DNA from: Pontibacter beigongshangensis
Lineage (GTDB): Bacteria > Bacteroidota > Bacteroidia > Cytophagales > Hymenobacteraceae
Direction: 5' to 3'
NCBI RefSeq assembly: GCF_014332515.1
Contig: NZ_VFSD01000016.1
Coordinates: forward strand, 62,001-126,000
DNA: 64,000 bases
The notes under the pieces are model-generated. The model searched no databases, had not been told where the DNA came from, and saw nothing but the letters and a program-made list of their open reading frames with translations. This document shows, one piece after another, positions 33,723 to 42,833 of this stretch. Both the position numbers and the translations under genes were made by a program. How positions within the stretch are numbered: position 1 is the first letter of the stretch; each line of letters opens with the position of its first letter.

Positions 33723-34969
33723 GCTGTAGGGGCTAGCAATTGCTTTATATCAGACATAATCTTAGCGGTGGCGCCTGCCTGTTTGTGTACGTATTGTTTT
33801 TCGGTTTCGGATATGTGCCGGTGTTTCTCCGGTTGCCGATGCACCTGCTCAAAGGCGGCAATCAGTTCTTCGGGAGTATTTATCGAAAAAGCACAACCTA
33901 GTCTTACCAGATCCTGCGCCTCCTGAAACTTCTCGTAGCGTGGCCCGAAAAAGAGCGGGAGCCCGAACACGGCCGCCTCCAGCGTGTTGTGGAGACCGGC
34001 TCCAAAAGCACCGCCAATATAAGCGTAAGTGCCATAGCTGTAGAGCGACGACAGCATGCCCACATTATCGATCACCAAAACAGCATTTTCTGCCACAGTT
34101 GCCTCACTTGCCTCCGAAAAACGAATAGCGCCGGGACCTAAGGTGGCCATCAGGGCGGATATATTCTTAGGATTTACCTCGTGCGGAGCAATAATGAACT
34201 TAACTGTGTTTTTATACTTATCAATCAGCGGGAGCAGCACCTCTATGTCGGCGGGCCAACTGCTGCCAATCATAAACACAGGCTGCTGCTGCACAAAGGC
34301 CTCTACCAGCGGAATAGCCTTTACCCCTGCCGCTGTCTGCAACACCCTGTCGAAACGGGTATCGCCGGCCACACTAACCTGCTGAATCTGCAACTGCTGC
34401 AAAAGTGCGGCCGAATCCTGGTTCTGGGTGTAGATGTGGGTAAAGTGTTTTAAAATGTTTCTGTAGAAGCCGCCATAGGGTTTAAAGAAAACCTGGTCGG
34501 GCCGGAAAATGGCGGAGATGGAAATAACCGGGATGCCTTGCTGCTGCAGTGCCTGCAGGTAATAATGCCAGAACTCGTATTTTACAAACACGGCCAGCTT
34601 CGGCTTTGCCAGCTGCACAAAACGCCTGGCGGCAGCGGGGCTATCGAGGGGCAGGTAAAAAATATAGTCGGCGCCGGCGTAGTTCTTGCGCACTTCGTAG
34701 CCGGAAGGGGAGAAGAAGGTAAGCAGTATCTTATAAGCCGGAAACTCAGCCCGGAATGCCTCCATAACCGGCCGCCCCTGCTCAAACTCACCCAGCGAGG
34801 CACAATGAAACCAGGCAACAGGCGCTGTGTTTTGCTGCAGGGCTTCCTCCAGCCGCTCAAACTGCTGCATGCGCCCCTGCTGCATCAGGCGGGCCTTCTG
34901 GTGGAAAGGAGCCGCCAGTGCAATGGCTGTTTTGTATGCCTGCAGGCCTAGGTCGTAGAGTAGCTTCAC
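33719..34969 (-). CDS. kdtA: 3-deoxy-D-manno-octulosonic acid transferase
   Basis: 416 residues (WaaA/KdtA), attaches Kdo to lipid IVA of LPS. N-terminal GT-B half with WFHCASLGEFEQGRPVMEAFR; C-terminal half with FMIGSSWPADIEVLLPL, IAPHEVNPKNI, YIGGAFGAGLHNTLEAAVFGLPLFFGPRYEKFQEA. Normal length. Shows the organism makes LPS. Coupled to rsgA. Confidence 0.94.
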   Translation of the reverse strand: MKLLYDLGLQAYKTAIALAAPFHQKARLMQQGRMQQFERLEEALQQNTAPVAWFHCASLGEFEQGRPVMEAFRAEFPAYKILLTFFSPSGYEVRKNYAGADYIFYLPLDSPAAARRFVQLAKPKLAVFVKYEFWHYYLQALQQQGIPVISISAIFRPDQVFFKPYGGFYRNILKHFTHIYTQNQDSAALLQQLQIQQVSVAGDTRFDRVLQTAAGVKAIPLVEAFVQQQPVFMIGSSWPADIEVLLPLIDKYKNTVKFIIAPHEVNPKNISALMATLGPGAIRFSEASEATVAENAVLVIDNVGMLSSLYSYGTYAYIGGAFGAGLHNTLEAAVFGLPLFFGPRYEKFQEAQDLVRLGCAFSINTPEELIAAFEQVHRQPEKHRHISETEKQYVHKQAGATAKIMSDIKQLLAPTA

Positions 34970-35020
34970 CGGTTCGTGTTCGTGAAATATGTGTTTGCGG
35001 ATGCTGTTATTGCAAAAATA

Positions 35021-35052
35021 AGAAAAGCCTCTGCACCGGCAGAGGCTTTTCT
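35021..35052 (-). terminator. Terminator after the peroxiredoxin gene
   Basis: Perfect 14-bp stem AGAAAAGCCTCTGC with a 4-nt loop, followed on the minus strand by TATTTTTG. Symmetric enough to work both ways. Confidence 0.8.
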
Positions 35053-35077
35053 GTTTATTCGGCTACAAATTAAGGAA

Positions 35078-35707
35078 TTAGCGGTTGGCCAGGTAGTTAG
35101 ATACGCCTTCTTTGGTGGCTTGCATCGCTTCTTTGCCTTCTTCCCAGTCAGCTGGGCAAACTTCGCCTTTCTCCTCGAAGTACTGCAGGGCGTCTACCAT
35201 ACGGATAGCTTCGTCGATGCTGCGGCCAAGTGGCAGGTCGTTTACCACCTGGTGGCGCACAATGCCTTCTTTGTCAATCAGGAACAGGCCACGATAAGCA
35301 ACCGGCTCGCCCACAAAAGTTACTTCACCGTCTTCGTTGTACTCGTAGTGCCCGGCCAGTACGTCGTAGTTCTGCGAAATAGTTTTGGAGGCATCGGCTA
35401 CCAGCGGGTAAGTTACGTCTGCAATGCCGCCCTGGTCGCGTGGCGTGTTCAGCCAGGCAAAGTGGGAGAAGTGGGTATCGGTAGAGCAACCCACTACGGC
35501 TACGTTTTTACGCTCAAATTCTTCCATCCGGTCCTGGAAGGCTATAATTTCTGTAGGACAAACAAAGGTGAAGTCCATTGGGTAAAAATAGAAGATGACG
35601 TGTTTCTTGCCCAGGTATTGGTCTAAAGAGAAATCCTCTACAAACTCTCCGTCTGCTACGGCTGTTGCTTTAAAAGAAGGGGCTTTTTTGCCTACTAATA
35701 CTGCCAT
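35078..35707 (-). CDS. Peroxiredoxin (2-Cys, AhpC/Prx1 type)
   Basis: 209 residues. Peroxidatic cysteine in FYPMDFTFVCPTEIIAF (about residue 51), resolving cysteine in GEVCPADWEEG (about 173). Reduces hydrogen peroxide and organic peroxides. The Fur-family regulator gene ends 34 bp upstream on the same strand, so the two are very likely co-transcribed as a peroxide-response unit. Confidence 0.93.
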   Translation of the reverse strand: MAVLVGKKAPSFKATAVADGEFVEDFSLDQYLGKKHVIFYFYPMDFTFVCPTEIIAFQDRMEEFERKNVAVVGCSTDTHFSHFAWLNTPRDQGGIADVTYPLVADASKTISQNYDVLAGHYEYNEDGEVTFVGEPVAYRGLFLIDKEGIVRHQVVNDLPLGRSIDEAIRMVDALQYFEEKGEVCPADWEEGKEAMQATKEGVSNYLANR

Positions 35708-35741
35708 TTTCGATAGTTAAATTAAAGTTAAAAATTAAGAA

Positions 35742-36200
35742 TTATAGTTTGGTGATGCTGATGTGCTTTTCAGGTTCTTTTTTGTTGCCGGTGAGCTGAA
35801 TGGCAAAACTGTGCATGTCGAAGTTTTGCAGGTTTCGGCGCTGAAAAAAGTTTTGGAGAAGCTCCTCCAGCTCTGCGTCTTCAAAATCGATGATCTCGCG
35901 GGTATTGTTGCAGTAGATGTGGTTGTGCGCCATGGTGTTGGCATCGTACCGTTTGCAACCCTGCTCCGAAAGCACGCGCCGCACGAGCCCGTTTTCTGCA
36001 AATACATCAAGGGTCTTATACACGGTGCCGAGCGAGATGCTGGGATTGGCGGGCTTTAAAAGCCGGTACACTTCTTCTGCTGCCGGGTGGTGCCCATGCA
36101 ACTCCAGCAAAGCCTCATACACCACAATACGCTGGTGCGTGGCCTTCAGGCTGCACGACATTAGCCGTTTTCTTACTTCCTCCCGGTTTAGTTGCTGCAT
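35742..36200 (-). CDS. Fur/PerR family transcriptional regulator
   Basis: 152 residues from the Met at 36200 (MQQLNREEVRKRL). An upstream frame to 36329 is rejected because the promoter lies inside it. Winged helix: KATHQRIVVYEALLELHGHHPAAEEVY, SISLGTVYKTLDVFAENGLV. Metal-site features HNHIYC are present, but the structural zinc CxxC reads CNNT and there is no second CxxC, so the usual four-Cys site is absent. Position before a peroxiredoxin gene suggests a PerR-type peroxide sensor. Confidence 0.87.
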   Translation of the reverse strand: MQQLNREEVRKRLMSCSLKATHQRIVVYEALLELHGHHPAAEEVYRLLKPANPSISLGTVYKTLDVFAENGLVRRVLSEQGCKRYDANTMAHNHIYCNNTREIIDFEDAELEELLQNFFQRRNLQNFDMHSFAIQLTGNKKEPEKHISITKL

Positions 36201-36241
36201 GTTCTCAGATAAGAATCTTTCCTGTTTAAGAAGAATTGTGG

Positions 36242-36272
36242 CAAAGATAAAGGAAAGTGCGGGACGGTGCAA
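36242..36272 (-). promoter_or_regulatory. Promoter of the Fur-family/peroxiredoxin operon
   Basis: Minus strand TTG (36272-36270), 20-bp spacer, TATCTTTG (36249-36242), about 40 bp before the chosen start. Good match to the Bacteroidota consensus. Confidence 0.65.
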
Positions 36273-36416
36273 GGTGCCGTTGCAGAAGCTGTAGTTGTTA
36301 CTTGGATTAAAAGCTGTGGATAGGAGCAATAGCTGCCACCTGATGGAGCAAAGCTATGGTTGACATAAAACCAGGGTGGAGGGGCTGTAGCTGGGAGGAA
36401 GCTGGCAACTAAGGCG

Positions 36417-36478
36417 AATTATTTGAATGAAAAAGGCCCTCCGGAGGCAAACGAACTGCTGATGTTACTGCTGCTCTT
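36417..36478 (+). repeat. Dispersed element A, copy 16
   Basis: Plus-strand copy: AATTATTTGAATG head, A-run, GGCCCTCCGGAGGC core, CTGCTGATGTTACTGCTGCTC tail. Confidence 0.8.
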
Positions 36479-36665
36479 TCAAGATAGTGGATGCCAGATT
36501 TTAGATGTTAAATTTTCTAATTTGAATCAGGAGGCTGGAGAAGTATGTGTCACAGGTGAAGAGTTCTTAAAGCCTGCCTGAGGTTTATTCCTCAATCCCT
36601 CTCATCTCCAAATCTTCAAATTGAAAAATTAGCACATCAGCACATTAATTCTATTAGCACATTAA
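36479..36665 (+). repeat. Composite intergenic repeat stretch, no gene
   Basis: After element A copy 16: GGATGCCAGATTTTAGATG, TTGAATCAGGAGG, GAGTTCTTAAAG, then CATCTCCAAATCTTCAAATTG and iterated TTAGCACATCAGCAC up to the enoyl-CoA hydratase stop. Confidence 0.6.
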
Positions 36666-37439
36666 TTACTTGCCTTGAAAGTGAGGGGGGCGTTTTTCTA
36701 TAAAAGCCTGCATGCCTTCCTGCTGATCTTCGGAGGCAAAAGAGAGGTAGAAGTTCTTTCGCTCAAAATGAAGGCCTTCGTCCAGGTCGGTTTCGAAAGC
36801 CCGGTTCACAGACTCTTTTGCCAGCCGCACTGCCACCGGCGACATAGCCGCGATCTCATCGGCCAGTCTCATGGCTTCGTCTAAATAAAGATCTACAGGC
36901 ACTACTTTGTTTACCAGTCCGTAGCGCTCAGCCTCCAGGGCGGGCAGGTGTTTGCCGGTGAGCACCATTTCCATGGCTTTGGCTTTGCCGATGGCGCGGG
37001 TGAGCCGTTGGGTACCGCCTGCTCCGGGCATAATTCCCAGCTTAATCTCGGGTTGGCCGAACACAGCCGTTTCTGATGCGATGATCATGTCGCAGGTCAT
37101 GGCGAGTTCGCAGCCACCACCCAGCGCGAAACCTGATACGGCCGCAATCAGGGGCTTTCTGGTTTTTCGAATCTGGTCCCAGGTGGCAAACTGGTCTATC
37201 AGAAACATGTCTATGGCCGATTTGCCAGCCATTTCCTTAATGTCGGCACCGGCGGCAAAGGCGCGCTCGTTGCCGGTTATCACAATAGCGCGTACCTCCT
37301 CATCGGCGTCCAGTTGCTTCAGGGTTTCCCGGAGCTGGGCCATCAACTGAAGGTTGAGCGCGTTGAGCTCCTTAGGCCGGTTGAGCTGAACTAAGGCTAC
37401 GTGCGGGTGAAAATGAGGTCTTACAAGTATCAGATCCAT
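36666..37439 (-). CDS. Enoyl-CoA hydratase/isomerase
   Basis: 257-residue crotonase. The oxyanion-hole segments AFAAGADIKEMA (about residue 60) and SGFALGGGCELAM (about 105) are intact, as is FGQPEIKLGIMPGAGGTQRL with its catalytic-region glutamate. Likely hydrates short-chain 2-enoyl-CoA in fatty acid or amino acid breakdown. No other beta-oxidation gene is adjacent. Confidence 0.9.
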   Translation of the reverse strand: MDLILVRPHFHPHVALVQLNRPKELNALNLQLMAQLRETLKQLDADEEVRAIVITGNERAFAAGADIKEMAGKSAIDMFLIDQFATWDQIRKTRKPLIAAVSGFALGGGCELAMTCDMIIASETAVFGQPEIKLGIMPGAGGTQRLTRAIGKAKAMEMVLTGKHLPALEAERYGLVNKVVPVDLYLDEAMRLADEIAAMSPVAVRLAKESVNRAFETDLDEGLHFERKNFYLSFASEDQQEGMQAFIEKRPPHFQGK

Positions 37440-37557
37440 GGTTTGAATGGCAGCTAAGGGTATGTGAAGTTACACTTTTACCGCTAACCTTACAACCTCT
37501 GGTCTGGTATTGAAATTTTTTAAGAAGTGCGTAAAGTATACTTACAGGCTGTCTAGT

Positions 37558-37755
37558 TTAATAAACAACGGTGATTTGAGCAGATGGCAGATCAGTGTCC
37601 TGCAGGGAGGCAGCGTCGTTAATGTTGCGTGAGTGGTTAAAGGTTGAGCCTTTATCCGCTTTGGGAGCTTTGAGCATGGCCCCAGAAAGGAGCAGGGCAA
37701 AAAGGATCAGGAGTTTAAAGATGAAAGGACGTGTTATTTTTTCAGATGTTTGCAT
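37558..37755 (-). CDS. Small secreted or membrane peptide
   Basis: 65 residues from the Met at 37755 (MQTSEKITRPF), with one hydrophobic segment FIFKLLILFALLLSGAML (about 11-28) and a polar tail. A frame start at 37791 is unlikely because a -7 box overlaps it. No family recognised. Confidence 0.5.
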   Translation of the reverse strand: MQTSEKITRPFIFKLLILFALLLSGAMLKAPKADKGSTFNHSRNINDAASLQDTDLPSAQITVVY

Positions 37756-37788
37756 AGGTAAATGTGTTAGAGTGGCTGGATCGAGGCA

Positions 37789-37796
37789 CAAATGTA
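37789..37796 (-). promoter_or_regulatory. -7 box TACATTTG before the small peptide gene
   Basis: Exact TAnnTTTG match on the minus strand 34 bp before the ATG at 37755. Confidence 0.35.
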
Positions 37797-38160
37797 CGGA
37801 AATTAATCCGCATATTTATTTTCTATCTGTTAAAGCCACGCTAAATTATTGTTAAGAAATACTGGTTGTTCAGGAAAGCATGTTTTCTTCTATACATGGC
37901 ACAGGCAGGCCGGTAACTGCTGCCGTTTTCGGCGGTAGCGTGAGTATCCTCAGAAAGTCTTTTAAGTTTGCATGATTGTTAAAGTCTCGATAATGCATTG
38001 CTGCCGAATCCGGCATACGCATTCAGGAACGCAGTGTTTAATGTCAAGAACAGAACTATTAGAACTGTTAGTTGATAAGAAAGATCTAAAGGCGTATGAA
38101 CCAGCGATATCTGAAAAAATAAATATTTTGATTTTTATGATGTGGCGGCAGTAAGCCGGA

Positions 38161-38193
38161 TGCCTCATGGTGTGGCAACGACAGCATGAGGCA
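38161..38193 (+). other. Hairpin TGCCTCATG/CATGAGGCA
   Basis: Perfect 9-bp stem with a 15-nt loop. No T-run follows on the plus strand, so a terminator role is doubtful. Confidence 0.4.
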
Positions 38194-38393
38194 GGATACA
38201 TAATTGCATGTTGTAACATAGGATGTGAAGCGGCACGTCACCTCTGTATCAGGCACGAAAAATATTTTCTACACGGAGTGTGGCGGCAACAGCAGGTAAA
38301 GAGGCATGGGGGCAGCCAGATGGAGGAGGTGGTGCTATAAAAAATTGCCTGATGGAACGTTTTGTTTTAAATTTACGTAATGGGCAATTATAT

Positions 38394-38434
38394 AGCTGCA
38401 GGTAATCCCTCTGAGAGAAGAGGCCTTTGCAGCT
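38394..38434 (+). other. Nested hairpin in the fbp upstream region
   Basis: AGCTGCA (38394-38400) pairs with TGCAGCT (38428-38434). Inside, CCTCT (38408-38412) pairs with AGAGG (38419-38423). It may be a structured leader RNA; no known riboswitch recognised. Confidence 0.35.
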
Positions 38435-38597
38435 ATTCTTATTGAATATTTTAATTTATATTTTCAGGATATAAATTGGTGTTTTGTTAGGTTGTTGCGT
38501 ATCTTTCCGGAATAATCTCTAATTTTAGAGGCTCTAAACCCAAAGATGTTTCAGTTCTAGAATTATTGAGATTGCCGAATATTTTTTTTAAAGCTTA

Positions 38598-38611
38598 TGC
38601 AAACGTTTGCA
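38598..38611 (+). promoter_or_regulatory. LacI-type operator palindrome upstream of fbp
   Basis: Perfect 14-bp palindrome TGCAAACGTTTGCA with the central CG typical of LacI/CcpA-family sites, 276 bp before the fbp ATG. No LacI-family gene is in the window. Confidence 0.45.
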
Positions 38612-38887
38612 GGTTCCTGTAGGGCTATATCGGTTAGAGGGAAGGCGCCGGGGAATGCACTGATGGCAGCAACCTCTTGTGCTTGCCTTTGTGCCAGCAG
38701 CATTATTTAGGTGCAGAAATGGCAATCATTATATGGCCAGGTACTTCTGAAGGAGTTGCTTTCCTGCAGAATGCCAGGCAGAAACAGTTTGCTTGTAGTG
38801 TTGGCCGCCCGCCTTCCTTCAAAATCTGAAATTGCTTAAAAGAACTATCAATATATAACTTACTCTATAGTTAAAATTTTACGCTTT

Positions 38888-39907
38888 ATGAATGACAAAC
38901 TTGCCCTGCCTGTAGGCACTACGCTCGATAGGTTTATAATGAGGAAACAAGAGGAGTTTCCGTATGCCAGTGGAGAACTGTCGCAGTTGCTGCGCGATAT
39001 AGCTTTGGCCGCCAAGATCGTGAACCGCGAGATCAACCGTGCCGGGTTAATTGGCGTGACAGGTGCATTCGGAAATCAGAACGTGCAGGGAGAAGAGCAG
39101 CAGAAACTGGATGTGATCGCCAACATCCGCTTTATCCGGGCTTTACGCAACGGAGGCGAGGTTTGTGCTATTCTCTCTGAGGAAGAGGATGATATTATTC
39201 TTACCGGCAACAACAAGGGCAAGTATATTGTTGCCATTGATCCGCTGGATGGCTCTTCTAATATTGATGTGAACGTTTCGATCGGGACCATTTTCTCTAT
39301 CTACAGAAGAATCAGCGATTCTGCCCTCACCAGCACACCTGCTGACTGCCTTCAGAAAGGTACCTGCCAGGTGGCGGCCGGCTATATTGTGTACGGCTCC
39401 TCTACCATGCTGGTCTATACCACAGGGCACGGGGTCAATGGGTTCACGTACGATAGCACGCTTGGGGAATTCTTTATGTCGAACCCCAACATTACAACTC
39501 CTAAAACAGGCACTATTTACTCCTGCAACGAAGGGGGGCTGAACAGTTTTCCGGAGGGAATAAAAAATTACCTGCAGTACTGCAAGGATGAGGTGTACTC
39601 TGCGCGCTACATCGGGTCTTTGGTGGCAGACTTCCACCGAAATCTGCTGAAGGGAGGAATTTATTTGTATCCTCAGACCTCAAAGGCTCCCAAAGGCAAA
39701 CTGCGCCTGATGTATGAGTGCAACGCGCTGGCCTTTATTATAGAACAGGCCGGCGGCAGGGCTACCGACGGCACACGCCGTATTATGGAGATTGAGCCCA
39801 CAGAGCTGCACCAGCGCTGCCCGCTTATTATTGGGTCTGCCGAAATGGTTGCGAAAGTAGAGGAAATGCTGGAGAAAGAAGTGGCCGTGCATCCCGACAC
39901 TCTCTAG
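38888..39907 (+). CDS. fbp: Fructose-1,6-bisphosphatase class I
   Basis: 339 residues, normal length. Hydrolyses fructose-1,6-bisphosphate in gluconeogenesis. Metal-binding ILSEEEDD and [25 protein letters not shown] are intact; the substrate-binding end has [25 protein letters not shown] and [10 protein letters not shown]. The long upstream region with an operator-like palindrome suggests regulation by carbon supply. Confidence 0.96.
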   Translation: MNDKLALPVGTTLDRFIMRKQEEFPYASGELSQLLRDIALAAKIVNREINRAGLIGVTGAFGNQNVQGEEQQKLDVIANIRFIRALRNGGEVCAILSEEEDDIILTGNNKGKYIVAIDPLDGSSNIDVNVSIGTIFSIYRRISDSALTSTPADCLQKGTCQVAAGYIVYGSSTMLVYTTGHGVNGFTYDSTLGEFFMSNPNITTPKTGTIYSCNEGGLNSFPEGIKNYLQYCKDEVYSARYIGSLVADFHRNLLKGGIYLYPQTSKAPKGKLRLMYECNALAFIIEQAGGRATDGTRRIMEIEPTELHQRCPLIIGSAEMVAKVEEMLEKEVAVHPDTL

Positions 39908-39940
39908 GTGCTCGGCAGGCACAAATGGTATAGGAGGATG

Positions 39941-39979
39941 AAATTATGCTAATGAAAATGGAGCTCCGGAGGCTTTTTA
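39941..39979 (+). repeat. Dispersed element A, copy 17
   Basis: Plus-strand copy: AATTATGCTAATG head, GGAGCTCCGGAGGC core, no CTG tail. Confidence 0.65.
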
Positions 39980-40147
39980 TGGCCAGGGCATAGGATACAC
40001 GTGTCACCTAATACGGCTCAGGGCACAAGACCTTTTAAAGAGTTAAAAGGGAAGAGTCTTCTGAGCCTGCTCTGGTAATTCATCTTCACATCTCCAGATC
40101 AGCCATTCAACCATCAGCAACAATTAATAACCACCAACCAGCAACCG
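39980..40147 (+). repeat. Composite intergenic repeat stretch, no gene
   Basis: GGGCACAAGACC (about 40020), GAGTTAAAAGGGAAGAG, then CATCTTCACATCTCCAG and the AACCATCAGCAACAATTAA block, leading into element A copy 18. Confidence 0.5.
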
Positions 40148-40193
40148 AATTATTCTAATCAAAAAGCCCCTCCGGAGCACTTTGCTGCTGCTG
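40148..40193 (+). repeat. Dispersed element A, copy 18
   Basis: Plus-strand copy close to consensus: AATTATTCTAATC head, AAAAAGCCCC, TCCGGAGC core, TGCTGCTGCTG tail. Confidence 0.85.
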
Positions 40194-40245
40194 ACCGGCA
40201 TGGACTTTAACAGATTTCATGACTGGTGCTTCGTGTGATCTGATC

Positions 40246-40602
40246 TTAATTCTGACGATTATACATAAAGCGGGTCTGCACTTTTTGCAGTTCCCGCTTT
40301 ATGATTAAATGGGCCATGTTGTCGGCCACCTCGTCTGTGGTCTGGCAGGCCATCACCATTCTTACCTTTTGCTCATCCACATCTATCCGGTAAAGTATCT
40401 GCAGCAGGCGGCTCAGGTTGTGGCGCAGCAGGTAGCTAACAGCCCGGGCGGTTTGCCGCTGCAGGTCGTCTAAGGTGCTGGCCTCAAAGTCGGTTGTGCT
40501 GAAGTGCTTGTTCAACAGACTCCTGGTGCCCGCTAGTATTGCACTGGAATAGTCCATCTGTCTGGCAGTCAAATGTTCATGCAAAATAAGAATCCTGCCC
40601 AA
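40246..40602 (-). CDS. Hypothetical protein
   Basis: 118 residues, not recognised. No signal or membrane helix. Mostly helical by composition (TLDDLQRQTARAVSYLLRHNLSRLLQILYRID). A Met at residue 16 (MDYSSAILAG, 40557) may be the real start. Gene stands alone between element A copy 18 and the DUF5606 gene. Confidence 0.6.
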   Translation of the reverse strand: MGRILILHEHLTARQMDYSSAILAGTRSLLNKHFSTTDFEASTLDDLQRQTARAVSYLLRHNLSRLLQILYRIDVDEQKVRMVMACQTTDEVADNMAHLIIKRELQKVQTRFMYNRQN

Positions 40603-40852
40603 AGCCAGGAACAGGCTTTATAACCAGAACCGATTGCTTTTTATAAAGTAGTCAGTGCCATGTCAGCAATTCAGAAATGGTACACCAGCTACAAAACGCT
40701 TCTACTGCCGTGAAGGAGCAGTTCTGTGAAAAACCTGGTTTTTAGTCTGGAGCTGCTACCGAAAGGGTTCAGTGCGCGCCCTGGTAGGGGCATAACAGGA
40801 AAGGTGCAGAGAGACTCCGGCCAGAAGGAGCGGGAATCTCTCCACACAGTAA

Positions 40853-41347
40853 TCAGGCTTCTTTTTTAGCTTTTTCGTCTTGTTTGGCAGAGGCTTCTTT
40901 TTTGCCTGGTGCTGCCTTTTCCTCTTTTTCGGCCGGGGCTTCTGGTGTGGCTTTGGTAAACTGCAGGTGCTTGTTCACGATGTTGTACCAGGTGGCCAGT
41001 TTCTTCATGTCCGATACGTACACGCGGTCCTGGTCGTAGTCCGGCAGAATCTCTTCCATAAAGGCCTTGTACTCCTCATCGGTCGGTTTGCTGCTCAGTG
41101 GCAGTTCATCGCCGTATTTTTCATGAATACGGTCGAACACATCGGCGAGGGGAACGGTTGTTTCCTCATCTGTGGTGTAAATAGAGATCTCCTCCAGCAG
41201 CGACATGCGGTGGCGTGCCTGAGCCACCAGCCTGTTTGGTTTGTCGGCCAGGCTCTCTATAATCACGCCCGTTCGTGTTGGCTTTACCACGCGGTAAAGC
41301 CCGTTCATGCCAGAAACGGCAGCAATTTGTTTTAGATCAATCGGCAT
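40853..41347 (-). CDS. DUF5606-like protein
   Basis: 164 residues from the Met at 41347 (MPIDLKQIAAVSGMNGLYRV). A frame from 41419 is rejected because it runs into the upstream gene. The N-terminal domain with GLYRVVKPTRTGVIIESL and RHRMSLLEEISIYT matches what I recall of the Bacteroidota DUF5606 family. The C-terminus is a Lys/Glu/Ala-rich tail. Function unknown. Follows the TonB-C gene by 19 bp. Confidence 0.75.
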   Translation of the reverse strand: MPIDLKQIAAVSGMNGLYRVVKPTRTGVIIESLADKPNRLVAQARHRMSLLEEISIYTTDEETTVPLADVFDRIHEKYGDELPLSSKPTDEEYKAFMEEILPDYDQDRVYVSDMKKLATWYNIVNKHLQFTKATPEAPAEKEEKAAPGKKEASAKQDEKAKKEA

Positions 41348-41366
41348 AATAAGGTGTAAGCTTTGT

Positions 41367-41771
41367 TTATAACTTGAACTTGATCGGAATGCTGGCCAGC
41401 ATGCTGTAGCCCGGGGCATTAAATTTTAACTGCCTGGCTACCCGTAAAGCTTCTTCGCCGGTGCCAGCTCCAATCTCTTTAATTATTTTCAGTCCTGAAA
41501 TGGAGCCGTCTTCATTCAGGGTAAATCCGATAATGCAGTCTCCCTGTACACGGTTGCGCTTTGCCAGGGGCGGGTACTTCAGCTCGTTGTAAATAAACTG
41601 GTACATGGCCTCCATACCACCTTCGTAGTGCTCTGCCACCGGAGGGGTTTTCTCGGGTGTCCAGACCTTTACTTCAGGTGTGGCAGCAGCCTTTTGAGTA
41701 GAAGTTTGGGCAGAAGCTCCGATGGCCATCAAGGCAAATAAGCAAAATAAGAATGAAAATTTACGATTCAT
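41367..41771 (-). CDS. Secreted TonB C-terminal domain protein
   Basis: 134 residues. Signal peptide MNRKFSFLFCLFALMAIGASAQ, then a TonB-C domain (MYQFIYNELKYPPLAKRNRVQGDCIIGFTLNEDGSI). It lacks the membrane anchor and proline-rich linker of energy-transducing TonB, so it is a periplasmic relative and not the motor-coupled protein. Probably co-transcribed with the DUF5606-like gene. Confidence 0.85.
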   Translation of the reverse strand: MNRKFSFLFCLFALMAIGASAQTSTQKAAATPEVKVWTPEKTPPVAEHYEGGMEAMYQFIYNELKYPPLAKRNRVQGDCIIGFTLNEDGSISGLKIIKEIGAGTGEEALRVARQLKFNAPGYSMLASIPIKFKL

Positions 41772-41874
41772 GTGGTAAAAATTAATTGAGGTTTTTAAAC
41801 AATGTCTTGCCGCACCGCCATCCCTGGCGGCACAAAAGTTAAATTGTGAACACGGTCTTACGTCAAAGCAAGGC

Positions 41875-42483
41875 TTATTGGTTCTGCTTTAGCTGCAAAT
41901 TCACCTCCTGTATAAAGTTCAGGATCTCATCGCGTCCGGTTTTGGCTGTTGACGATGTCCTGAAAATCTGAGGCAACTCATCCCAGGTCTCTTTTAGCTT
42001 GCGGGTGAAGGCGGCAATGTTAACATCTGTCTTGGTATTAGACTGTTTATCAGCTTTGGTAAAAACCAGGACAAACGGTACACCAATCGTGCCAAGTTGA
42101 TTAATAAATTCAAGGTCTGGCTTCAGTGGCTCGTGCCTGGAGTCAATCAGCACAAAAACGCAGGTAAGGTTCTCCCGCTGCTGAAAGTAGAAGTTGATCA
42201 TCTTTCTCCAGCTCTCGCGCGAGGTTTTGCTTACCTTGGCATAGCCGTAACCGGGCAGGTCTACCAGGTACCATTCGTTGTTGATCAGGAAATGGTTGAT
42301 CAGCTGCGTTTTGCCAGGCGAAGCGGACGTTTTGGCTAGTTTGCTCTGGTTTGTAAGCATGTTGATGAGCGACGACTTGCCTACATTAGACCGGCCTATA
42401 AAGGCATACTCGGGCTTGTCGGGGGCAGGGCAAAGCTCTACCCGGGTATTACTCATCAGAAATTTAGCTTCCTTAATCACCAT
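41875..42483 (-). CDS. engB: Ribosome biogenesis GTP-binding protein EngB/YsxC
   Basis: 202 residues, normal length. G1 [15 protein letters not shown]3 [15 protein letters not shown]4 FTKADKQSN are intact. Needed for late 50S assembly. The 103-bp gap downstream separates it from the TonB-C gene. Confidence 0.96.
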   Translation of the reverse strand: MVIKEAKFLMSNTRVELCPAPDKPEYAFIGRSNVGKSSLINMLTNQSKLAKTSASPGKTQLINHFLINNEWYLVDLPGYGYAKVSKTSRESWRKMINFYFQQRENLTCVFVLIDSRHEPLKPDLEFINQLGTIGVPFVLVFTKADKQSNTKTDVNIAAFTRKLKETWDELPQIFRTSSTAKTGRDEILNFIQEVNLQLKQNQ

Positions 42484-42502
42484 AATTTAAATATTAAGAG
42501 GC

Positions 42503-42535
42503 AAGCTTCTGACTATCTTGGTTAGTTAGAAGCTT
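42503..42535 (+). other. Inverted repeat upstream of engB
   Basis: 13-bp arms AAGCTTCTGACTA and TAGTTAGAAGCTT (one G-T mismatch) with a 7-nt loop, 20 bp upstream of engB. Followed by TTATTT on the plus strand. Leader hairpin or operator; undecided. Confidence 0.4.
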
Positions 42536-42833
42536 TTATTTGTAAATTTCGGAATCTTATAGCAAGTTTAACACAGGTTTTGCCGCAAAAGTTTGTCTTG
42601 GAAAGGCGCTGGCAACACCATGTTTTCGCTCACAGGCAGCTCTGGTTTCAAAACCAGGAGGGCTGTAGCAATGGCTATAGTTTTTACCTGCTCCCGGTAA
42701 CTGATAATAGGAGAGCCGGTAAGGGTGCAAAGTTACCACATATTTTTTTAACACGAACAGCGCCTCAAAATGTTCGCCTGGCTTTAAACTCAAGCCAGCC
42801 TCTGACACGGAAGTACAATGTATAATGTATAGC

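Larger units (their letters stand above)
37797..38887. other. 1.1-kb noncoding region upstream of fbp
   Basis: No credible gene. It holds a hairpin at 38161-38193, a nested hairpin at 38394-38434 and a 14-bp palindrome at 38598-38611. Unlike the other long gaps it contains no element A or REP hairpin. A 37-codon frame at 38041 is the longest suggestive ORF. Confidence 0.5.

Noticed and set aside
37972..38154. 60-codon plus-strand frame (or 37 codons from 38041)
   Set aside because: AT-rich, no recognisable domain or promoter; kept only as part of the fbp upstream region.
40800..40848. Imperfect hairpin after the DUF5606-like gene
   Set aside because: Mismatched stem and no T-run on the relevant strand.
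41815..41830. CCGCCA/TGGCGG hairpin between engB and the TonB-C gene
   Set aside because: Only 6 bp, no T-run; too short to call a terminator.
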